Counted from the first letter of the stretch, positions 45,533 through 54,939 are shown. The stretch is DNA of 60,661 bases from Bacillota bacterium (GCA_017889725.1 JAGGAE010000008.1:1-60661); one strand, 5' to 3'. Translations and numbers: made by a program. Notes: generated by a model from the letters alone, not told the origin.

Positions 45533-45559
45533 GAAAAAAAACCGGCCAACTTGGCCGGT
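45533..45559 (-). terminator. amt-PII operon terminator
   Basis: ACCGGCC-AACTT-GGCCGGT with eight T on the minus strand, 16 bp after the PII stop codon. Confidence 0.85.
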
Positions 45560-45574
45560 GAGAGAGGTGGCAAA

Positions 45575-45934
45575 TTAGCTTTTTGGATCAATGATGGCGC
45601 TTTCGCCTTCTTCTCCGGTACGAATGCGTACCGCGTTATCCAATGAATACACGAAGATTTTTCCGTCGCCGACGTTACCGGTACGGCAGACCCGCTTGGC
45701 TGTTTCGAGAACTTTTTCTACGGGTACTTCACAGATGACAATTTCAACTTTAACTTTTGGGACGAGGTTGATGGCAACTTCTTTCCCACGGTAAATTTCC
45801 TTATGGCCTTTTTGAAGGCCGCAGCCATACACTTGCGTCACTGTCATACCGGCGACTGCAATAGCGTTCATGGCTTCTTTCAATTCTTCCAGCTTTTCAG
45901 GCCGGGTAATTATTTCAATTTTAGTGATGCTCAT
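45575..45934 (-). CDS. glnB: PII nitrogen regulatory protein
   Basis: 119 residues from ATG 45934, with GGGAGGG upstream. PII binds ATP/ADP and 2-oxoglutarate and gates the ammonium transporter. The T-loop reads GLQKGHKEIYRGKEVAINLVPKVK; where E. coli PII has the uridylylated Tyr51 (AEYMVDF), this protein has Val (KEVAINL), so covalent modification at that residue is not possible. Directly 14 bp after amt in the same operon, so its main partner is probably this transporter (GlnK role). Confidence 0.95.
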   Translation of the reverse strand: MSITKIEIITRPEKLEELKEAMNAIAVAGMTVTQVYGCGLQKGHKEIYRGKEVAINLVPKVKVEIVICEVPVEKVLETAKRVCRTGNVGDGKIFVYSLDNAVRIRTGEEGESAIIDPKS

Positions 45935-45948
45935 CAAGATACCCTCCC

Positions 45949-47349
45949 TTATGAATTTGAACTTACCGGAGTAGTTACAGAGCTGGGTTGCGATAGAGAA
46001 ACATGGTGAAGGATGGGGCTTCCGGCCTGGAAATCTTGGGCATAGCTGCGTTCGCCATGCTCGGTGATATCAAGACCATTGCTTTCCTGATCGTCATCCA
46101 CCCGGATCTTCATAAAGAGTCCGATTACTTTGATGATGAGGTAGGTGCCGATAATGGCAACCGCCCAGCTAGCGATGACACCGATGAACTGGATACCTAA
46201 TTGCTGCGGATTGCCGAAGAATAGACCGTCAAAACCAGCGGAATTGATTTCTTTAGAAGCAAAGAGGCCTGTCGCTAAAGCGCCCCAAGTACCGCCGACG
46301 CCGTGAACTCCAAAAGCATCCAGAGCATCGTCATAACCAACTTTTGCTTTGACGAAACTAACGGCAAAGTAGCAGATAATGCCGCCTAATAGACCGATAA
46401 TAACGGAGGGAAGCGGAGCTACGAAGCCAGCAGCCGGAGTTATAGCAACCAGTCCGGCTACTGCGCCGCTGGCGGCGCCAAGAACAGTCGGTTTACCATG
46501 ATGCAGCCATTCTGTTACTACCCAGGAAAGAGTAGCGGCAGCAGCCGCCGTGTTTGTCGTAACGAAAGCGTTGGCGGCCAGACCATTGGCGCCTAAAGCG
46601 CTGCCTGCGTTGAAACCAAACCAGCCAAACCATAGGAGCGAAGCGCCGAGAACAGTCATTGGCAAATGATGAGGAAGCATAATTTCTGAGCCGTGTCCTT
46701 TACGTTTGCCAAGCATTAATGCAATGACTAAACCGGAAACACCGGAAAGAATGTGAACTACGGTTCCACCTGCGAAATCGAGAACCCCTAAAGTAGCCAA
46801 CCAGCCGCCGCCCCAAACCCAGTGAGCGACAGGATCATAAATTATTGTTGCCCAAATTAATGTAAATACTACAAAAGCGGGAAATTTCATGCGTTCGGCA
46901 AAAGCGCCGGTGATTAGTGCGGGAGTGATTACAGCAAACATTGCCTGAAAGATCATGAAAGCCAAGTGAGGAATGGTAGAAGTGGAGCTCATAGGATCGG
47001 CTCCAACGCCGGTTAGGCCTAAGTAATTCAGTCCTCCGATTAATCCGTTTATATCAGTACCGAAAGAAAGAGTATAACCCCAGAGGACCCACTGTACAGA
47101 AATAAGAGCTACAATAAAGAAACTTTGCATAATAACACTTAAAACATTCTTAGTTCTGACCATACCTCCATAGAAGAAGGCTAAGCCTGGAGTCATCAAC
47201 ATAACTAGTGCGGCGGAAACTAAAACGAATGCAGTGTCGCCGGTATCAATAGCCGCTGGTGCCGGAGGGGCGTCATCAGCCAGGGCCACCGGAGCCAAAA
47301 GAACAACCAACATAAGGCATAATCCCAGAATCGACCAAAACTTTTTCAT
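45949..47349 (-). CDS. amt: Ammonium transporter
   Basis: 466 residues with an N-terminal signal peptide (to VALADDAP) and eleven membrane helices; imports ammonium in the cytoplasmic membrane. Family motifs: TGDTAFVLVSAALVMLMTPGLAFFYGGMVR, DFAGGTVVHILSGVSGL and ALDAFGVHGVGGTWGALATG, with the twin pore His. Upstream is a sigma-A promoter and a roughly 150-nt leader with two mutually exclusive hairpin/terminator pairs. PII gene follows. Confidence 0.96.
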   Translation of the reverse strand: MKKFWSILGLCLMLVVLLAPVALADDAPPAPAAIDTGDTAFVLVSAALVMLMTPGLAFFYGGMVRTKNVLSVIMQSFFIVALISVQWVLWGYTLSFGTDINGLIGGLNYLGLTGVGADPMSSTSTIPHLAFMIFQAMFAVITPALITGAFAERMKFPAFVVFTLIWATIIYDPVAHWVWGGGWLATLGVLDFAGGTVVHILSGVSGLVIALMLGKRKGHGSEIMLPHHLPMTVLGASLLWFGWFGFNAGSALGANGLAANAFVTTNTAAAAATLSWVVTEWLHHGKPTVLGAASGAVAGLVAITPAAGFVAPLPSVIIGLLGGIICYFAVSFVKAKVGYDDALDAFGVHGVGGTWGALATGLFASKEINSAGFDGLFFGNPQQLGIQFIGVIASWAVAIIGTYLIIKVIGLFMKIRVDDDQESNGLDITEHGERSYAQDFQAGSPILHHVSLSQPSSVTTPVSSNS

Positions 47350-47390
47350 TGTGAAACACCCTTTCTGATTTTATTTAGATAAAGACGGGT

Positions 47391-47426
47391 AAAAAAACAC
47401 AAAACGCCCGGGAAAAAGCCGGACGT
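47391..47426 (-). terminator. Second attenuator terminator in the amt leader
   Basis: On the minus strand ACGTCCGG-CTTTTTC-CCGGGCGT followed by TTTGTGTTTTTTT. Its 5' strand overlaps the hairpin GAC-AATGAC-GTC, so only one of the two can form. Confidence 0.65.
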
Positions 47427-47433
47427 CATTGTC
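47422..47433 (-). promoter_or_regulatory. Second hexaloop hairpin in amt leader
   Basis: GAC-AATGAC-GTC: 3-bp stem extendable by flanking bases, six-base loop with A at position 1 and G at position 4, the pattern known for ANTAR-protein targets. Confidence 0.5.
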
Positions 47434-47442
47434 TGGATGGAC

Positions 47443-47477
47443 AAAAAAAGCCTTCGCAGAATAATCTGCGGAGGCTT
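47443..47477 (-). terminator. First attenuator terminator in the amt leader
   Basis: On the minus strand AAGCCTCCGCAGA-TTAT-TCTGCGAAGGCTT then TTTTT. It lies inside the leader, about 95 bp before the amt start, and shares GCC with the preceding hairpin. Confidence 0.85.
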
Positions 47478-47484
47478 CATTGCC
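47473..47484 (-). promoter_or_regulatory. First hexaloop hairpin in amt leader
   Basis: GGC-AATGAA-GCC: six-base loop with A1 and G4. Its 3' strand is the 5' base of terminator 1, so binding of an ANTAR-type antiterminator here would block termination. Confidence 0.55.
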
Positions 47485-47507
47485 ATTAGTTATTTATCTA
47501 TGCTATT

Positions 47508-47537
47508 ACTATAGCAGGTGGAACCTTGTAATGTCAA
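47508..47537 (-). promoter_or_regulatory. Sigma-A promoter of amt
   Basis: TTGACA (47537-47532), 18-bp spacer, TATAGT (47513-47508) on the minus strand. Transcript start expected near 47500. The remaining gap to the MATE gene (47538-47765) holds nothing else I can support. Confidence 0.8.
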
Positions 47538-47765
47538 TAGGATTTGAGGTGTTTGAAAATTACAATTTTAGGCTTGGGAGATTTAGCTAACAGCCTCAAG
47601 CGAAAGCACACGGTATCCATATACTATTGAAGCAATAATTGCCAGTATGTGGTATGATAAAAAGATATGATAGAAGAGTAGAAATAGCAAATCTAACTGC
47701 CTCAGGTGAACCTTGGTTTTGGATGGGCCTGCGCGGATAGGTATCATATAGAATAGGAGAAGACC

Positions 47766-49154
47766 ATGCAGGATAATAGTACTTTGCTGAAGGAAAATGA
47801 CGCTAATAGAAATATTTCCATTAAGAACATCCTAATAATTACATACCCGCTGATTCTCTCAATGTTTTCCTTAAATATAATGATGTTTATTGACCGGGCT
47901 TTTGTTGCGCGATACGATCTAACCCAGTTTGCGGCCCTCGTGCCCGCCAGTAATTTGGCGGTAACGACGGCCAGTATTTTTACAGGAATGCTTGGTTTTG
48001 TCGGCACCCTTGTTGCTCAGTATTATGGAGCCAAAAAGTACGCTAAGTGTTCCGTATCCATGTGGCAAGGGGTATACTTGAGCGGCGCTTTTTCCATTCT
48101 ATTGCTTCTGGTTAGTCCCTTAGCTGTCCATACCTTTTCCCTCATGGGACATACCGGGGATTTATTGAATTATGAACAGCTCTTTTTTTATTTTATGATG
48201 GTAGCGAGTTGCGCTCAGCTATTTTCGGTTGTATTTTCCAGTTTCTTTCGTGGTATAAGCGCGACAAGAGTTACCCTTTATGTGGGTCTCTTAGGAAATG
48301 TCATTAATGTACTTCTGGATTGGGGTTTAATCTTTGGCCACTGGGGGATGCCCCAGCTTGGCGGCATTACAGGTTCCGGGTTGGCTACAGTCATAAGCTG
48401 CTTTGTAAGTGCGCTTATTTATGTATTGCTGTTTATGAATCGAAGATTAAAGGATGAATATAAAATTTTTCAAAATATGAAAATAGACGGGGCTTTACTC
48501 AGGCAACTGCTTGTCCTTGGCTTGCCGTCGGGAATGCAGTATTTCGTAGGTATGGGAAGCTTTAGTATGCTCCTTTTGATTATTGGTAAAACAGGAGAGT
48601 TTAACCTTACCTGTGCCAATATCGCGTTTACTATCGAGGGAATGTCTCTCTTTTCTATCATCGGGCTTGCTACGGCGATTGGGATTATTTCCGGTCAGGA
48701 ACGGGGGGCAAAGCGGATCGACAACATATCCAGGGTTTTGTACCGGGGCCTGCTGCTGGGACTGGGAGTCAGTTCGTTTTTTATGATCCTTTTTAATATA
48801 ATTCCGGAGCGTTTGGTGGCTATTTTTGAGGGGAGCGACGGGGAAAAATTTAAGGATGTTGTCGCTTATACCGTTCCCTTACTACGGATAACCACGATAT
48901 GGCTGACGTTGGATTCCATTCAAATTGTTATTGGCAGAGTGCTGCAAAATGTCGGGGATACTGTGTTTTTGATGTATACGTTCATCATTGTACCTGTTTT
49001 GTTCTTTGTCCTGCTGCCATATCTTATTTGTGTTGTCTGGCAAATGTCCTTGTATTGGCTATGGCTTGAACTAGTAGGGTATTCTTTGGCGATGGTCATA
49101 GTCATGGCGGTTCGGTTTAGCGGAGGTAAGTGGAAGAAAATCGAAGTTATTTAA
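47766..49154 (+). CDS. MATE family efflux transporter
   Basis: 462 residues with twelve membrane helices in two pseudo-repeats. MATE features are ITYPLILSMFSLNIMMFIDRAFVARY near the N-terminus, GLLGNVINVLLDWGLIFGHWGMPQLGGITGSGLATVIS in the middle, and LGLPSGMQYFVGMGSF opening the second half. Exports drugs or metabolites with Na+ or H+; substrate unknown. Start ATG behind TAGGAG. Confidence 0.92.
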   Translation: MQDNSTLLKENDANRNISIKNILIITYPLILSMFSLNIMMFIDRAFVARYDLTQFAALVPASNLAVTTASIFTGMLGFVGTLVAQYYGAKKYAKCSVSMWQGVYLSGAFSILLLLVSPLAVHTFSLMGHTGDLLNYEQLFFYFMMVASCAQLFSVVFSSFFRGISATRVTLYVGLLGNVINVLLDWGLIFGHWGMPQLGGITGSGLATVISCFVSALIYVLLFMNRRLKDEYKIFQNMKIDGALLRQLLVLGLPSGMQYFVGMGSFSMLLLIIGKTGEFNLTCANIAFTIEGMSLFSIIGLATAIGIISGQERGAKRIDNISRVLYRGLLLGLGVSSFFMILFNIIPERLVAIFEGSDGEKFKDVVAYTVPLLRITTIWLTLDSIQIVIGRVLQNVGDTVFLMYTFIIVPVLFFVLLPYLICVVWQMSLYWLWLELVGYSLAMVIVMAVRFSGGKWKKIEVI

Positions 49155-49162
49155 CAAGAATG

Positions 49163-49200
49163 AAGAACCGGAAGTTCGCAAAAGCTGCCGGTTCTTTATT
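49163..49200 (+). terminator. MATE gene terminator
   Basis: AAGAACCGG / CCGGTTCTT stem with 16-base loop, then TATTTTT. The following gap to glgP (to 49411) holds only a likely promoter region. Confidence 0.75.
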
Positions 49201-49411
49201 TTTATAGGTTGCGGCAAGGTATAGCTCTCTGAACAGAGCGGTTAGTGATAAAACAACGGAAATGGCAAGATATACTGCTTTTTGCTGAGGGCATTATTTG
49301 TGCGGGGCCGCGCGGCATCAACGGTCCCTCTAGGTTACAAAATGTTGCAGACCGCATGTACCATTCATACTATAGATTATCAGAGTATTTTCACCTAAGC
49401 GGAGGTTTGGC

Positions 49412-51727
49412 ATGGTAAAGGATAAAGCAACTACTGCCGATTTATTTACAGGGTTGGCACATTTAGTGAGACAGGAGTTAGGAAAGAGCTGGGTACAAAC
49501 CAATAAAAAATATTTAGAAAATAAGGAAAAGCAGGTATACTATTTCACTATTGAATTTTTACTTGGACGTCTATTAGATGTGTATATGTTGTGTTTAGGG
49601 GTACGTAATATATGGAAGGAAGGTTTAAGTGAATTAGGAATAGACTACGACGCTTTGGAAAAAGAAGAACAAGATGCCGCGCTTGGAAACGGTGGATTAG
49701 GACGTCTGGCGGCGTGCTTTTTGGATTCTATGGCGGCAATGGGCCTGCCGGGACATGGTAACGGTATTCGGTATAAATACGGTATGTTTGAACAGAAAGT
49801 GATTAACGGCGAACAAGTGGAACAAGCGGACAACTGGTTGAAGAACGGAAACGTATGGGAATTCCGCAAGATCGAAAAAGTTGTAAAGGTGCCTTTTGGG
49901 GATGCTATGGGGACGGTGTTGGCGGTTCCCTATGATATTCCGATTCCCGGTTATGGAAACGATACCGTCAATACCCTTAGATTGTGGAGTGCTGAAGCGC
50001 TGGAAACAGGGTTTGACTTATCCTCCTTTAATAAGGGTGACTATACGAAAGCCATAGAGTACAAATATTCTGTAGAAGCAATTTCCGGGATTCTTTATCC
50101 CGATGACAGCAACTATGAGGGCAGGCTGCTTAGATTGCGGCAACAGTATTTCTTTGTTTCAGCCGGATTGCAAAGTATTATTCGTTTTCATAAACGTTGT
50201 TATGGTAGCGTTCGTACCTTGGCAGATAAGGCGGCCATTCATATTAATGATACCCACCCGGCGTTTGCTGTTCCGGAACTCATGCGTCTTTTGATGGATG
50301 AGGAAGCGCTTGATTGGCAAACGGCCTGGCAGATTACCACCAATACCATTTCCTACACCAATCATACGATTATGCCGGAAGCACTGGAGAAATGGCCAAT
50401 GGAAATGATCCAGAACATGGTGCCCCGTATTTTTGAAATTATTAAGGAAATCAACGAACACTTCTGCAAAGAACTTTGGCAGCAGTATCCCGGTGAATGG
50501 GAACACATCGCCGCCATGGCCATTATTGCCAATGGATATGTAAAAATGGCCCATTTGGCGGTAGCGGGCAGCCATAGTGTAAATGGCGTGGCGAAAATTC
50601 ATACGGAAATATTAAAAAATGATGTTATGAAATTGTTTTATCAACTAACACCACATAAATTTTGTAACTGCACGAATGGGATTACACCGCGCCGCTGGTT
50701 GCTTAAGGCAAATCCTGAATTAGCGTCACTCATAACCGACACCATCGATACAGGCTGGACTTCGAATATAACAGACTTGAATAGGCTTATGGAATACAGC
50801 CGTGAGCAGGAGTTTCAGCAAAGACTATCGCAGGTTAAGCGTAGGAAAAAGGAGGCGCTGGCAGCGTTTATTCGCGGCAAATACAATATTAATTTGAATC
50901 TCGAATCTATCTTTGATGTGCAAGTCAAGCGGGTCCATGTATATAAGAGGCAGCTTCTTAATGTATTGAGAATTATGGATTTATACGTGCAATTGAAAGA
51001 AAACCCCAATCTGGATATTGTGCCTCGTACCTGTATATTTTCAGGTAAGGCGGCACCGGGATACCTGCTGGCCAAAAAAATCATTAAACTCATTAACGTA
51101 GTGGTCCGGATGATCAATGAAGATACGAATTTGCAGGATAAACTTAAAGTTGTTTTTATCGAAAATTATGGAGTTTCTCTTGCTGAAATTATTATACCGG
51201 CGGCAGACGTTTCGGAACAGATTTCAACAGCGTCTAAAGAAGCCTCAGGAACAAGCAATATGAAGTTTATGATGAACGGAGCAATCACTTTGGGGACTTT
51301 GGATGGCGCCAATATTGAAATACGGGAAGCCGTCGGGGACGAAAATATCTTTATATTTGGTCTTACCGCTGAGGACGTGTTAACAAAATACCGGCATCAG
51401 ACCGCAAATCCAAAAGGGATGTACGAAAGTAACGCGCAAATCAGAAGAGTAGTCGACATGCTGGTGGACGGTTCGCTACCCGCAGAAAGAGAAGAATTCC
51501 GCATGCTCTTTGAGCATCTGCTTTATGGTGACGGGGCCTTTTTTGAACTGGAAGATTTCCCGGCCTACCTTGAGGCGCAGCAACGAGTGGATAAAGCCTT
51601 TAGAAAGCCGAAACTATGGTGGCAAATGTCAGCTGCCAATATTGCCCACTCGGGACTTTTCTCCAGTGATCATACCGTGATGGAATATGCCGCTTCGATT
51701 TGGAATCTCCGGCCGGTTTTAAAGTAA
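49412..51727 (+). CDS. glgP: Glycogen/maltodextrin phosphorylase
   Basis: Releases glucose 1-phosphate from alpha-1,4-glucan with phosphate; PLP-dependent. 771 residues, slightly short of the usual 800-830 because the N-terminus lacks the first regulatory segment. Active-site motifs: YYFTIEFLLGR, LGNGGLGRLAACFLDSMA, and the PLP-lysine region EASGTSNMKFMMNGAITLGTLDGANIE. Start ATG with CGGAGG upstream. A single gene; no glycogen synthesis genes nearby. Confidence 0.95.
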   Translation: MVKDKATTADLFTGLAHLVRQELGKSWVQTNKKYLENKEKQVYYFTIEFLLGRLLDVYMLCLGVRNIWKEGLSELGIDYDALEKEEQDAALGNGGLGRLAACFLDSMAAMGLPGHGNGIRYKYGMFEQKVINGEQVEQADNWLKNGNVWEFRKIEKVVKVPFGDAMGTVLAVPYDIPIPGYGNDTVNTLRLWSAEALETGFDLSSFNKGDYTKAIEYKYSVEAISGILYPDDSNYEGRLLRLRQQYFFVSAGLQSIIRFHKRCYGSVRTLADKAAIHINDTHPAFAVPELMRLLMDEEALDWQTAWQITTNTISYTNHTIMPEALEKWPMEMIQNMVPRIFEIIKEINEHFCKELWQQYPGEWEHIAAMAIIANGYVKMAHLAVAGSHSVNGVAKIHTEILKNDVMKLFYQLTPHKFCNCTNGITPRRWLLKANPELASLITDTIDTGWTSNITDLNRLMEYSREQEFQQRLSQVKRRKKEALAAFIRGKYNINLNLESIFDVQVKRVHVYKRQLLNVLRIMDLYVQLKENPNLDIVPRTCIFSGKAAPGYLLAKKIIKLINVVVRMINEDTNLQDKLKVVFIENYGVSLAEIIIPAADVSEQISTASKEASGTSNMKFMMNGAITLGTLDGANIEIREAVGDENIFIFGLTAEDVLTKYRHQTANPKGMYESNAQIRRVVDMLVDGSLPAEREEFRMLFEHLLYGDGAFFELEDFPAYLEAQQRVDKAFRKPKLWWQMSAANIAHSGLFSSDHTVMEYAASIWNLRPVLK

Positions 51728-51730
51728 GGG

Positions 51731-52495
51731 TTATTGAAAAATAAAATATTTCATAAACAGAGAAATGATTAATAAGGTAAAAGAAACAAGTAAACAGCGT
51801 TTAACAACGTTAACACCGCCAGATAGTACCAGGCGGCTGCCGAAATAGTTTCCCGCTATATTGGCAGCCGCAAGAGGAAGGCCCAGTAGTACCAGCACTT
51901 TTCCATCCAGGAAAAAGACAAGCAAGGCCCCTAAGTTAGAAGCCAGATTAAAGGCTTTTGCGGTGGCCGAGGCTTCTACTAAGCCGATACCTAGTAAAGA
52001 ATATAAGGCCAGAATAAGAAAACTCCCGGTTCCTGGGCCGAAGAAACCGTCATAAAACCCAAGAAGAAGACATACAAGCGGAGTCTTGAGAAATAAAGAG
52101 CGACGGTTTGGAGTCAGAACCTGATTCTGTCGCGGCAGCAGTGTGACAACCATGGCTAAAGGCAGCAGGAAGACAATTATTTTTCCTATTGTATCGTTGG
52201 AGAATAAAAGAATACTCTTTGCGCCGAGATAGGTTCCCAGCAACGAAAAGGGAAGACCTACGGCGGCAATCGACCAAACAACCTTTTTATTGTAAATAAA
52301 GTTGGCGAACGCAATACCGGTGCCAAAAAATGATGCAAACTTATTGGTACCTAACGTCATTTGCGGGGGAAGGCCGGCTACTAATAAAGCGGGCATGAGC
52401 AAGAGCCCGCCGCCGCCGGAAATACTGTCGATAAAACCGGCGCTAAAGGAGGCGGCGAGTAGAAGAAGAGTAGTTACTAATTCTAGGTGCTCCAA
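51731..52495 (-). CDS. TSUP (TauE/SafE) family transporter
   Basis: 254 residues from TTG 52495 (read MEHLELVTTLLLL), with CGGAG eight bases upstream; the longer frame to 52639 runs through an AT-rich leader without a ribosome site. About eight helices; GFIDSISGGGGLLLMPALLVAG and the second-half GFYDGFFGPGTGSF are the two TSUP repeat signatures. Transports small organosulfonate, sulfite or carboxylate anions; substrate unknown. Only 3 bp after the glgP stop, convergent. Confidence 0.88.
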   Translation of the reverse strand: MEHLELVTTLLLLAASFSAGFIDSISGGGGLLLMPALLVAGLPPQMTLGTNKFASFFGTGIAFANFIYNKKVVWSIAAVGLPFSLLGTYLGAKSILLFSNDTIGKIIVFLLPLAMVVTLLPRQNQVLTPNRRSLFLKTPLVCLLLGFYDGFFGPGTGSFLILALYSLLGIGLVEASATAKAFNLASNLGALLVFFLDGKVLVLLGLPLAAANIAGNYFGSRLVLSGGVNVVKRCLLVSFTLLIISLFMKYFIFQ

Positions 52496-53052
52496 ATCAA
52501 TCACTCCGATAGCAAACAATATTTTATATTGTAGCACCTTTGAAAGCGGTATGTGCAAAATAAATTCAAAGAGGAATAGAAATAAAGGAAAAAAGTAATT
52601 TTGGTTAATTAATTTTATAATATATTCGTTTTTATACAAATATAAGTAAAAAATAATTATAAAACAGTTAAACGCTGCTATAGATAAATATATAGAATTG
52701 ACTGAACAGTCTTTTTTCTTGCATCATTTTGGCAATATAACTATAATATGGAGTGTGGGAAGGGAAAAGTAACGAATTATGGTAATTCGTATCGTTACTT
52801 GTCATATATTTTCGAATACTCTTGCCAAAAGGACAAGCCTGGAAGGTTTGGGCTTTGCCTAAGGTATCACTCAAATCAATTCGCGTATCGCTGTGGAGGA
52901 CTCCACGAAGCGTACAAGGAGGTGAAAGGGTTTTAATTTCAGGTCCTCGCAGTTGATAATATATAAGGTCTTGCCAGACAAAGCCGGTAAGGAAATGTTG
53001 AGACACTTGGCGGTTTATATGGCGGGCAAACACACAAGGAGATGGAAATCGA
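52496..53052. other. 557-bp intergenic region before the SLH porin
   Basis: Very AT-rich to 52750, then two possible hairpins (AAGCC...GGGCTT near 52837-52857; GTGGA-GGAC-TCCAC at 52893-52906) and a near-perfect AAGGAGGTG (52917-52925) that is not followed by any start codon at usable distance. No known riboswitch class is evident. A long untranslated leader of the porin is likely. Confidence 0.5.
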
Positions 53053-54269
53053 ATGAAAAAGAGCATATTTACTACCTTGCTAATGGTATGCATTTTGGCA
53101 ATCAGCACCACTGCATTTGCCGGTCCGTTTGCTGATTGGCTAATGCCGGAATTGTTGACGGAGTTGACGGAAAATATCTTGGGGAAAGAACCATCACCCG
53201 TTATGAAATGGCTCAGATCGTAGCGAAAGCTATGGAGCGCTCCAATAAGGCTGACGCCGAAAACAGAGCTCTTATCAACAAACTGGCTACCGAATTTGCC
53301 GCTGAACTTAACAGCCTTGGCGTTCGTGTCAGCGCGTTGGAAAACAAAATCGATAATGTAAAATTCACCGGTGAAGTACGGGCCCGTTATGACAACTACA
53401 ATCATGCAGGTACCAAAAGCAGTGGTAATTCTTACAGTTATCTTGACCTTTGGGCTACCGCACAGATCAACGATACCTGGGTAGCTAAAGCTGAAATGGA
53501 AGGCAAGAATTACGCAAATGATTCGACAAAAGATAACACTAACAACACCACTAAAGTTTACGCTACCGGCCCAGCATTTGGCGGCAACCTGACTTTGGGT
53601 AAATTTGATCCTTTCACCGCTTATGGTTTAGTTATGGATGACAATATGAGCGGTGCTATGTTCGAATTTGGCGGCAAAAAGGTTCAGGCTCGTGTAGCTT
53701 GTGGTAAAATTAATGTTGATATTTTGGGTAGTGTTGATACCACTACTAGTTATGACACTAAAGCTACTGTTATTGATGGTGCCGAAGGCTCAAAATATGC
53801 TTTGGCTGAAATGGACATCGCTCTTTCGCCAGTGACCAATGTAAAAGCTGCTTACCATCGTATAAACCTTGATACGACTTACGCTGGAAAAGATAGTGTT
53901 ACCTATTATGAAGGCGGCTTTGACTCCAAATTGAGCAAGAACTTTGGCGTAATGGCTACAGCTTCGAAATCTAACGTTGAAGTAAGCGGTGTTGACAACA
54001 AGGGTTATCTGGCTCAGATTCAGTACAAAAAAGCCGATACCACTAAACCTGGTTCGTACGACATCTATTACAACAACCGCAAGATTCCTACCCTTGCAGA
54101 AATTGATTCGACTTGGGATTACAGCCAAGGCGTAAAAGGCAATCAAGTAGGCTTTGAATATGTGCCGATGGCTAACACCAAGGTTACTGCGTTCTATCTG
54201 AAAGGCAACTTGGTGTCTGACAGCTCTGACTTCAAAGTATACCGGGCGCAAGTATCGTTCTTCTTCTAA
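53053..54269 (+). pseudogene. SLH-domain outer-membrane porin with frameshifting deletion
   Basis: Negativicute-type porin: signal peptide, SLH domain that binds peptidoglycan, coiled coil, then a beta-barrel ending VSFFF. The signal peptide starts at ATG 53053 (MKKSIFTTLL... to AFAGPFAD) with AAGGAG upstream, but its frame ends at a stop at 53221. From 53136 the frame two bases over carries the rest: ANAGIVDGVDGKYLGERTITRYEMAQIVAKAM, coiled coil and barrel (to 54269). Between ...GPFAD and LANAGIVDG the usual SLH residues of the VPANHWAYDAV type are missing. A loss of about 40 bp (length 1 mod 3) explains both the gap and the frameshift. Could be real inactivation or a sequencing or assembly artefact. 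Confidence 0.8.
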
Positions 54270-54311
54270 GAAGCACATACAATACCCTTCACGAAAATAG
54301 ATACAGTATAA

Positions 54312-54356
54312 CAAAAAAATCGTCGCCTCGGCTTATTGCCGGGCGGCGGTTTTTTG
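54312..54356 (+). terminator. Porin terminator
   Basis: CGTCGCCTCGGC-TTATT-GCCGGGCGGCG followed by GTTTTTTG. Confidence 0.85.
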
Positions 54357-54423
54357 TTATGCCAGGAGAAAGCTTCCAGACTATCCATACCAGTAAAAAA
54401 TAGGATGGGACTAAGACTAAACT

Positions 54424-54939
54424 ATGCCCAAGTGGTTGATGCCATTTTTCGTTCGAATAGGGTTTGTTTTGTTTTTCCTTACCGCAACGTTGTATTTTTG
54501 GCCGGGACGGGTAGAGTCGCCGATGGTGCAGGCGGTGGCCATTCCGGAGGGAACGGTCTTAATTTGGCGGATTCCGCCGGGGACGGTGGCGATAAAAGAG
54601 TTGCCGACGCTCCATAATTTAGGTGGAGATAAAGTAGCATTTTCCGGCAAGAAGAAACTGCCGCTCAACTTTGTTGGCTGTTTTGCCAGGGAAATTGAAA
54701 TTGCTAATTTTGAGGCTGTCGGCGAAAATGCGGAAAAGTCCTATATCCAGATTAAGTGGGAAGACGGCAAAATAGAGAAAGTACCGCCGGGGACGAAGGG
54801 GTTGCATTTTTCGCCGGAACGCCGGGCGAAAGAAATTATGGTTGTCGGCTATTGTATGCACGAAAAGCCGATTTTTCGCGATGTGCCCCGGGAGGGCACC
54901 CTTTCCTGGCAAATCCGGTATGTGTCGGTGGAAAACTAG
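54424..54939 (+). CDS. Hypothetical membrane-anchored protein
   Basis: 171 residues. One N-terminal hydrophobic segment (residues 8-27, [21 protein letters not shown]), then a mostly beta-strand domain with two short repeats, [14 protein letters not shown] and the later [11 protein letters not shown] do not recognise it. No strong ribosome site is seen before the ATG. 73 bp upstream of the cyclophilin gene. Confidence 0.65.
   Translation: MPKWLMPFFVRIGFVLFFLTATLYFWPGRVESPMVQAVAIPEGTVLIWRIPPGTVAIKELPTLHNLGGDKVAFSGKKKLPLNFVGCFAREIEIANFEAVGENAEKSYIQIKWEDGKIEKVPPGTKGLHFSPERRAKEIMVVGYCMHEKPIFRDVPREGTLSWQIRYVSVEN

Noticed and set aside
52837-52930. Cyclic di-GMP riboswitch in the porin leader
   Set aside because: The conserved GEMM core and tetraloop receptor pattern could not be found; only generic hairpins.
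52748-53135. Two ~60-residue ORFs in the porin leader
   Set aside because: No usable ribosome sites, Cys/His/aromatic-rich random-looking translation, and one overlaps the porin signal peptide.
52668-53405. 245-residue minus-strand ORF opposite the porin start
   Set aside because: No ribosome site or family match; it mirrors the porin coding strand and its leader.
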